The notes beneath the pieces are model-generated. The model was not told where the DNA came from. It made no database searches and saw nothing but the letters and a program-made list of their open reading frames with translations. From the NCBI GenBank assembly GCA_000708835.1, contig DF236996.1:30397-94396 (forward strand): DNA of 64,000 bases. Reading direction: 5' to 3'. Origin of the DNA: Klebsormidium nitens. Taxonomy: Eukaryota; Streptophyta; Klebsormidiophyceae; Klebsormidiales; Klebsormidiaceae. Below, one piece after another: positions 56,309 through 64,000 of this stretch; the stretch's first letter is position 1; each line of letters opens with the position of its first letter. The translations under genes were made by a program, and so were the position numbers.

Positions 56309-58618
56309 CTTCGCTTCCAGAAAGCCTGCCTGTGTGTCGATGACCAATCCTTCTTTCTGGAGTAGGCGCCTATGTGACTGGATGTTCCACGTTTCCTCGT
56401 ACTGGTGCCACCACCTTTTGATGGACTTGACTTCGAAGAAGAACGGACCGTCTCAATGCTGCAATAAAGCTGTGAATCTGTCAGAATGGTGCTGAGTAGC
56501 GTCGCCCTCAAAAAGAGCCCCTCGAAATGTCAGAAACTGTATTGGGGCGCCTTGAACTGTAGCTTTGAGTTCTTAGGTATACCTGTAGGTGTGCCACCAT
56601 GTTCAGTGCTCAAGGAGCCGCTGCAAAGGCCCAGAGTTTCAAGTCCAACAAGATTCTAAACCCTGCAGCGTAAATTCTACGCGGCATGCCAGCAGACGTT
56701 AATCGGTTGAACGCACCGGGCAGCCTGACCATTCACGAAGCTCTTAGTTGAGTAGTGTAGCTGGCGACACAGTGCGGCCCGGGCCATGTTCTTTGCCCCG
56801 ATCATGTGATGCAGTCCCTAGTAACACCAAAGAAAACCGGGGTAGACGATGGACAAGTCTGGCTGTGGTCAACCCAGACTCACGGCCGTATCGAGAAAAC
56901 CTCTCGTAAAGCCATCGGAAGCATATTGAACAAATTGCTCGATACGGCCGGGCGGGTATCGATCAAATTGCTCGTTTTCTGGTAGCGCCTATTAGGAAAA
57001 AGTCTCGATTTTTGTGAAGCCCCGGGCACACACTAAAACAAAAAGTACTTGCCCGGCTGTCACTCGCAGTGGTGTAACCCTAAGGCGGGAATGGCCCGGT
57101 TGCCCCAGGTAGTTGCCCGGTTGTTCGCCGGTTGCCCGCGAGACCCTAATGTCACAGGGAGGGCCCGGTTGCTTCTCGGGTGCCACGGTCCCTAAACTAC
57201 TAGTCTAGAGGGGAAGTGTCCAGTGTCCCCGGGGAGTTGCAGCCACCCGCCGCCCCGACCAACCACCCATAGGGGGTACCGTCCTTTATGTACCGCGATC
57301 CTGGCGGTCGTGTGGACCGATGTTGTGGGTCGCAGCGGTCACCTGGATCGACGGCGGAGATCGTCCGGACCGACCCCTGAAAGTACCGGAGATCTAGGCG
57401 CCTCGGTCCCAAAATCGAGCAAATTGCTCGATAGGGCATTCTCCGTATCGAGCAAATCCTCCAATACGGCCCTCGCGAATACGATAAATTTGTCCAATAC
57501 GGATCTACGGACATCGAACGATTTGCTCGTAAAACCATAATGGCTTTACGAGGGGTTTTCTCGATACGGACCGTGAGTCTGGGTTGCTGTGGTGGTCATC
57601 CAAAGCAGCAGAGGGCCGGGCGAGTCGAAGCAGAGGGCGAGCTTCAAATTGTGCAAGAGGGCGCTCTTTTCAGTTGGGAAGCAGGTGGAAAGCTTCTGAA
57701 GGGTTGGTGGGGAACCCTGGATGGACTAGAAGAGGTTCTGCTCAAGCCTACAAGCTTGAAGGTGGAGCAGGCAAGGGATCTGAATGTGAATTGACGTCCT
57801 GTCTCAAAAGGCGCAATACATGATGGCGGGGGCATCACAATCAAAGCGCCTTCTCGTTGGTGAGCAGAACCCTATCTGAATGTGTTTTTAAGAGGTACTC
57901 GGAAATCGTCTAAAAGCAGAAACAATGCACGAGGTTGTAACAAACATTGACAAAATCCGTCACTTGCCTCGATGACATGGTAAAGCCGTGGTCAGATTTG
58001 GGGTTTTCAAACATATGCTGACCTCATTTCAGGAATGATGATTTAGGGGTCCCTGATCTGATCGCCACTTCAGTTGGTCACCATTGGAAGCATCTTGATG
58101 GGCTAGTGGTACAATCTGTTGAAACCCTTCGTTCTGCCTCGTTCACAAACACCAGCGCTTTCTGACCAGCCTCTCCGGTGGGATTGCGTTTACTTGTAGA
58201 ACGCGGGGCGGTTTGAAAACTCTGAAAGGGTATTGCTCAAGCAGGATCCAACCAAAATTGCCTCGATCTATTGCACAATGCATTCAAATACTGTATTGAT
58301 ATCTTCCTTGTGAGCACTTCCCCATGCTGAGACCACCCAAGGACATTGTCATAGACGTCATTGAACATCAACGGTGGGAGTGATTATTGCATTGCTTGCG
58401 TGATCCGCTTGAGTCTCTCGATCAAAGCCGATGCATAATTGTGGTACTGCAGCATATCGGGGCACCCGGCTGAATTTTTCATTCGCCCGCCCCATTTGTT
58501 TCATTCTCTAGCATTGAGTGCGGTCCAGTCTAATTGTCATTCTTGTAACAAAGCTCTGAAATAGGGCCTCGAAGTAAGTCCTGGTTGCGTTCACATGGAC
58601 CGTGGTTGACTCGTTTTC
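56309..58618. other. Divergent intergenic region carrying a transposon
   Basis: A head-to-head spacer between the 419-aa gene (-) and ribophorin II (+). It contains the MITE-like element at 56870-57586. A consensus donor, CGAA|GTAAGT at about 58570, could end a non-coding first exon of the ribophorin II gene. I see nothing else. Confidence 0.5.
56870..57586. mobile_element. Non-autonomous DNA transposon (MITE-like), 717 bp
   Basis: The terminal inverted repeats begin CAACCCAGACTCACGG and are about 45 bp long (56870-56914 and 57541-57586), with one mismatch and a one-base indel. They are flanked by an identical 7-bp direct repeat CTGTGGT (56863-56869 and 57587-57593), consistent with a target-site duplication. 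Subterminal regions carry several copies of GAGCAAATTGCTC-type palindromes and GTATCGAGCAAAT motifs (56920-56980, 57410-57530). The middle has repeated GCCCGGTTG. No transposase frame is present. TIRs starting CA with a 7-8 bp duplication would fit a hAT-like element, but superfamily assignment is uncertain. Confidence 0.85.
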
Positions 58619-61600
58619 GTGGCTCATCGACACATCACATTCTGGAGACGATCAGTTTGGATGCTGAGCCTGATTTCGTACCTCCTTGTCTCTCTTCCAC
58701 CAGCATCTTACATCTTCAGAACATACCACCACCGCCACACGTTGCCAAATCACCATTCGCTGATTCCTTTGCTTTCAGTATTCTGCTCTCTGATCCTTGA
58801 GCACATTCCTTGTGCAGCCTGCCTTCTACTCTCCCTCGGGCTAGCATCCGCCGCTGGCCCGACCGTGGAACCAATTGGTGCCTCGGACCGGTCGGCAGCA
58901 GTGTCGCTCTTCAAGGTGCAAGACGATGGATCATACGGCGGGTGAGCCACCCTTGCGTCCTTGCAATCAGACCCTCTCTGTGGATGTTTTGTTGGATCAG
59001 CAAATGGGCGCCTAACAGTAGGTTTAGCCGCCTTTTACAGCGATCCAATGCATTGGGAGTTGCACTTATATAGTGGGGGTTTTCCAGGAGACCACTTCTT
59101 AAGCTTTCTCTGAAATGTGCCCTGACAAGCAAAGGAGTCTCGAAAAGTGCAGCGTTGGAGCTCAGCGCAGAGGAGCGAACGCTTTACCCAAGCCCAATTC
59201 AGCCTCTTTAAGCACTTCTGAACTGCGAGATCCCTTTCGTTCCACTCTGTGTACAACCAAGCATGCCAGAAAAGCACCAGTCTATATACTGGATTGTCGG
59301 CTTGCTAACCAAGGAAGAAGCAAATGGTTTTCCTGACGCAATCCATCAACCTCCACCACTTCTAAGACAGTTGCGTTTGCTGCAGCCTTAAAGAGACGTA
59401 CGAGGCGGCCAAGGTGTTTGCGGCCCTTGACAGCTTCCCAGCAGACCCCTCCAAAACCTTTGCCTATCTGAAGGGCGTTAAGCCAGGGGACGTGGAGGCC
59501 GCGTTCTATGCGATCGGCGCCGCGGCAGCCTTGAAGCATCCCGAGGCGCAGATGAGCGGGCAGATCCTGGTGAGCCTGTGAATTGGTTTTACAGTCACAC
59601 GTGTATGGAACCGGGCACATTCGCTTTCGATTCTGAGTGGACTAATTGACAGATCCGCGGTATCAGCTCATTCAGCTTAACGGCACACCCTGATTTGGAA
59701 CACTGCAGAGAGTAACTGCAGACGGCCAAGCACACGTTGCTGATGTTTCTGAGGATTGCCTCCTAGGATAATGAGCCTCGATTCGCTTCTGGAAGACACT
59801 CCACTGCTTTTTCTCCAAAAGGGCAAGGATTATGCGGGAAAAAGCTGCAAAGAGAGGCCTATCACCAAACTCTCTGGTGCTTTCAGGGGGAAATGAATCA
59901 CTCACGAAAGGGGTGTCTCATGTCTTTATCTTTCTGTCCAGGTGGCCAGCGAGGGGCTGTCGAAGGGAACGACGTTGGATGAGCTGTACCATGGGGCAGT
60001 GGCCCTCGCAACAGCAAAGGTGAGGGTTAACCCTTTGTGGGTTTAGAAGTGACCGCTTCTTTGGGCCTAGCCTTATTTTCTTCAGAGTGCTGACGACGTT
60101 CTGGCTAGCGAAGTGGGACTAAAGCCGCGCAGTAGTGGCCCATAGACGAAAGTCTGTGGCCAATGATATTGCCCGTGCCAACACAGGTTGCGTCTTTGGA
60201 AGTGGGACTGAAATACTCTGCACCTCTTGTTGAAAAGCCCTGCTGGCAGCATTCTAAAGGCAAAGCTTATAAGGACCTGGCAAACGATTTCGAATGTGTC
60301 GGCTCTCTTTTGTTTGTCCACGGTCAAAGCGTTGAAACAGGAAAGAATAGGCACTGTACCCGCCTTACATTCACACAAACTGTTGTATAGACTCACTGGC
60401 TTCAAAATACAAGCGTATATTGGATGTCGGTTTCCGCATCCCGGTCGCCCGCCCTTTTTACCCTGTTGAAACTCCCGTCTTACACATGGATTCATTCTCT
60501 GGCTCTGGACAACTCTGTGCAGAAGGCGGGATGGCTCAAGAAGAACTCGGTGGACAAGAAGACCCTCCAGGCAGCGTTGAAGAAACTACAGGTAGAGTAC
60601 AAAACGCTTCCCTACATCAGAGAAGAACGAATGAAGAAAGTAAAGACTCACTGCTTGCCTTCCGTTTGCATTCGTTGATTGGAAGTGCGGCAATCGTCTT
60701 ACAAACTCATCAGGGCAGCTGTTGGAGCACATTCATTGCCCGCAAGTTTCCAAACCTGGGAGCAGAGTCCTTTTTGAATTGGATTCCGGTCGGGGGCTAA
60801 TCCTTTTCATTCTCAAAAAGTCTGACAGTATTGTGATCGATTCAACTTCCAATGTGCAGGCGTTTGTGACCGAGGATGGCAGCTGGAGGTCGGTCGACGA
60901 CGACTCGGATGGGACAGCTTTAGCTTCCGGTGAGTCCAAGGCACCAACAACTATGTTTCATCTTGCTCTTGGAGGCTACTGTATTTTCCAGACTCCTTTT
61001 GGTGTTTCATATGGACCTCCTCGTCACGCTTTGGCCTTCGCTATGGGGAGAAATATTGAGGGCCCTTTCAACTTGGCGAAGGCTCCCAACTCCGACTCAA
61101 TTCTTCTGCTTTCCGTTGCTCTTCGTCCTTCATCGCTGCTTGTTGATATTAGATATCTGGCAATGTCCGACGCTAGCGGCTGAATACACAACTCCGTATC
61201 GGGATACTCGGACAAACTTGCTCGAGATTGTCGGTCCCAGGACCCTCAGATGTCCCCTTCTGTGCGATATCGTCTCTGCCTGCCCAGAAATGTCGTTTGA
61301 AGTCACATCGTGATTGTGACTTATCTTTAGTGACGCGCGGAAAGTGTTCGGGGCTGACCACTAACTGTTCGCCACGTGGCACAGGCAAGGGTTTGGAGGC
61401 GGTAGCTGCGCTTATCGAGCTGGGTCTGAGCACGTCCGAGGCTGGGGTCCAGGAGATCAAGGGCTCGGTGGAAAAGCTCGTCGGATCTGCCGAGGCGTCC
61501 GGTAAGTTGGTCCGAAACCCAAAAGCTCGAACACCAAAAGCCCAAAAACCCGAAAACCCGAAAACCCGAAAACGGCCACACCCAATGATCCAAAAACCCC

Positions 61601-63625
61601 GAGGTTGAAAGTCTCGCTAAAGCTTCGCTTCTTGTTGCCCATTCCCGTGTAGGAGGGCCGACCGAGAACTCAGCAAAAACTTGCCCTGGAGCTTCTTTCG
61701 TGCTGTGGGAAAGTTCGACAACTGTTCTGGAGGTTCTTATTTTGAGCAAACGCGAATCGTGTTCGAAGAGCGAGTGGTTCAGAAGCCGCATCGATTTTCC
61801 GGCCGATGTTGGACGCTTTAAACTTTTCTGTTTGCACAGCTACAGAGTTGCTTGAGCAAGCATCCTTATTTAGCAGAGCTTTCATGTCGCAAGTGTGGTT
61901 CAATGTCATGCATTGCCGGACAAGGTCGCAGTATCACATTCGGACTGGATTGGTCAATTGCAAAATTTTGGACCAGTTGCAGGGTTTCTTCCTTCTGAAG
62001 TCGTCGACTCAATTGGCCATACTCATATGGTCCTGTCTATCAGAAGGTATCGCACTTTTTAGCACTGACGACGATCAAAGGCACCCTTGAAGCCAGCGTC
62101 AAAACGCGCATATCAATGGATCCTGGTGTCTAACAAAGGGTGGAAAACTGTGTAATTTTGAATCTTATCGCACCCGACGGGCAGCAAATTCTTCTTTAAC
62201 CCCTTCTCTACGCTTCGTCCAGACGACAGCTTCGTCTTCTTCGACGCCAGCAGCGGTAGCCCCCTCTTGTCGACCGCCGCTGTGGCAAAAGGGGCGCTCT
62301 CCCTGTCAGCAGCGTTGGGCGAGTCTCTGCCGGTAAGGATCGCACACGAGGATTGTCGCTTTCCCCGTTTACACGTAATTACAACTCAGTGCCCGTCCAA
62401 AACATCTTGCCCCCAAGAGGAAGTAGGAATCTACAGGTCTTTCGCGGACCGTTTCGATTTGGCGGCGCATGTTTGAGACATCGGATTGTGCTCGTCAAGA
62501 TAGAGCAGTTGTTTGCGGACACTTAATGGGACGCTTGGCCCCACCCCGCCTGTCTGTTACTTGCCTTTGCCGTCTATGCCTGGCGTTTCCATTCCCTCAT
62601 TCAGTAAACGCGGTTGATGTCCTACCCTCAAACAAGACCAGGGGAGAACCTACGGTGAAGATTGAACCGAGCCGCCGCCTAGACACGCCTTGTAAAGGGT
62701 CTTGCAATCGGAGGCCAGCTTTGAACTTGCCTTTTGGTCCAAGGACTTGCAGGCAGATTCGTTGTGTAGGGAATGCTTGACTACATATGCTCTAATTCTT
62801 CTAATCAACAAAGCACTTATCTAGTGTTCGCCTCCACATTGGGTTTTCAGCTTATAAATTTCACATAGAACGTTATTCAATCAAGATAATAATAAGCTCC
62901 GGCTAACACTAGAATCCTACCCTGAGAATACGCCTGCTCCGCACCCCTACCCACCCTAACCCCCAAACCAACCTCACCCGACTCAGTGCGCTTACCTTAT
63001 CGTTACCTTGAATTGTTATCTTCTCTTTTGAGTTCGATCTCCAGCCTAAGCAGTGATGGATTCTCTTCCTACTCCCCCCAGATCGTCGAGAAGCTCCCCG
63101 GCGTCGCGCAGTATCTGCTGGCCAGCAAATCCACCAGCTCGCCGGTGCTCCTGTCGGAATTGGTGGACGCCCTTTCGATCATCTCAACCAACAGGTACGC
63201 TTTGAAGTCAAATCAGACTCGAGGCAGAAGCTTCTTCTCCTCTTTTGCCTTCTGCTCCGTTCTGGATAGGATTCATATGATTGCCCAGCGTCCGACAATG
63301 TGCGACTGGCCTCATTCCCCTGCCGTTCGTAGTTGCTCTATTCCTTGCTTTGCTTCATTCTTGACCTGCAGTCCTTGTCCCTTTTCCGTTTTCCTTTTTC
63401 CAATTCCAGTCCCCTTACTCGAAGTCGCTCACTCCCGTCAAATTCCGTTCTTTTAAGGTCCAATTCGCTTCTTAGCATAAGTTGCTCAACTGCACAAACC
63501 TACTCATCGACTATTCTCATCACTTAATTTTCTTCGCCTGTGATTTCCTCCACAGTTTCTCGGTCCCGCTGGTCGTGTCCCTGGCCAAGACGTCTCTGTC
63601 GCTGAAGAGCAACGACAAACTCGAG
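58619..63625 (+). CDS. RPN2: Ribophorin II (oligosaccharyltransferase subunit), 5' part, runs off the window
   Basis: RPN2/SWP1 (HAP6 in Arabidopsis) is an ER-membrane subunit of the oligosaccharyltransferase complex for N-glycosylation. Exons seen: up to 58941, 59386-59569, 59942-60019, 60086-60112, 60523-60591, 60860-60929, 61385-61501, 62223-62332, 63082-63194 and 63556-63625. Phases close; the rest of the gene lies beyond the right edge. The N-terminus has a hydrophobic signal (CLLLSLGLASAAG), then PIGASDRSAAVSLFKVQDDG, matching the ribophorin II luminal start. Later segments AFVTEDGSWRS, DDSFVFFDASSGSPLLSTAA and SFSVPLVVSLAKTSLSLKSN follow the same order as the family. The start is uncertain: the frame is open back to an ATG at 58619 (another at 58661), but TTCCTTGTGCAG at about 58817 could be an acceptor, so the true first exon may lie upstream. 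The 27-nt exon 4 is the weakest. A short echo of its donor side occurs at about 60183-60212. Confidence 0.85.
61548..61577. repeat. Short tandem AAAACCCG repeat in ribophorin II intron
   Basis: About three units of AAAACCCG. Similar short GGGTTAG or AACCC runs recur elsewhere in the window's introns. No function is inferred. Confidence 0.6.
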
Positions 63626-64000
63626 GTGAGAAGGATAGTTCCGCTCCACACTTTTCTTGTCCCTTGACACCTTTTCCGGGCTCTGCCGTCTTCCCGTTTA
63701 CTAGTGCTCCTCTCGGTCCAACGCCGCTCTTCCCAGTCTCTAGCCGCTTTGCTCTTCCCAATCTGTAGCCACCCCTTACGAGCTCTGCCACTCTTTTCGG
63801 TCTCTAGTCGCTCTTCCTGATCGCTAGCCGCTCTTTCCGGGCCCTGCCAGTGTCTTACCGCTCTGTTGGAATTTAAGCATCCTTTTCGTTTTCTAGCCGC
63901 TCTTCTCGGTATCTATCCACTCACTCCAAAATTTCGGTTTGTCAAGCTCAGGTCCTTCTGCTTAGGAAGGACCGACGGATCTAGGCCACCTTTCTGCTTT

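Overview
This is a nuclear window from an intron-dense eukaryote, most likely a streptophyte (charophyte) green alga such as Klebsormidium. That is inference. It rests on a full-length plant-type ABCB transporter, a plant-type NRT2 nitrate transporter, plant-like ribophorin II, consensus GT-AG introns of about 100-1100 bp, GC-rich exons in mixed-composition DNA, and short plant/algal telomere-like CCCTAAA tracts. There is no operon, rRNA, CRISPR array or convincing tRNA. I rebuilt gene models by hand from splice sites. In the five main multi-exon models every exon phase closes, which is the strongest support for them.

Layout. 2.1-5.3 kb (-): a gene for a signal-peptide protein whose body is almost entirely Lys/Arg/Glu/Asp/Asn. 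8.0-9.6 kb (+): an F-box/leucine-rich protein with a 5-bp duplication that breaks its frame. 10.8-29.0 kb (-): one 23-exon ABCB (MDR/P-glycoprotein) transporter of about 1324 aa. 30.2-34.3 kb (+): a 7-exon MDR oxidoreductase resembling trans-2-enoyl-CoA reductase, divergent from the ABCB gene. 36.2-44.5 kb (-): a 12-exon NRT2-type nitrate transporter of about 609 aa. 44.5-50.5 kb: mostly gene-poor, with one small orphan ORF. 50.6-56.3 kb (-): a 10-exon, 419-aa protein of unknown function, possibly a membrane beta-barrel. 56.9-57.6 kb: a 717-bp non-autonomous DNA transposon with inverted ends and a flanking duplication. 58.6 kb to the right edge (+): the 5' part of ribophorin II (oligosaccharyltransferase subunit). 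The genes are unrelated functionally; nothing suggests a biosynthetic cluster.

The most striking signal is that intron after intron contains degenerate tandem copies of the neighbouring exon's end, with the splice site included ('exon echoes'). Copies of an exon 3' end plus donor lie downstream of the exon; copies of an acceptor plus exon 5' end lie upstream. I find them in the ABCB, NRT2, enoyl-reductase-like and 419-aa genes, and weakly in ribophorin II. Some keep an open frame and a usable splice site, notably four versions of one ABCB transmembrane segment. They may be decaying tandem duplications, a route of intron growth, or a reservoir of alternative exons.
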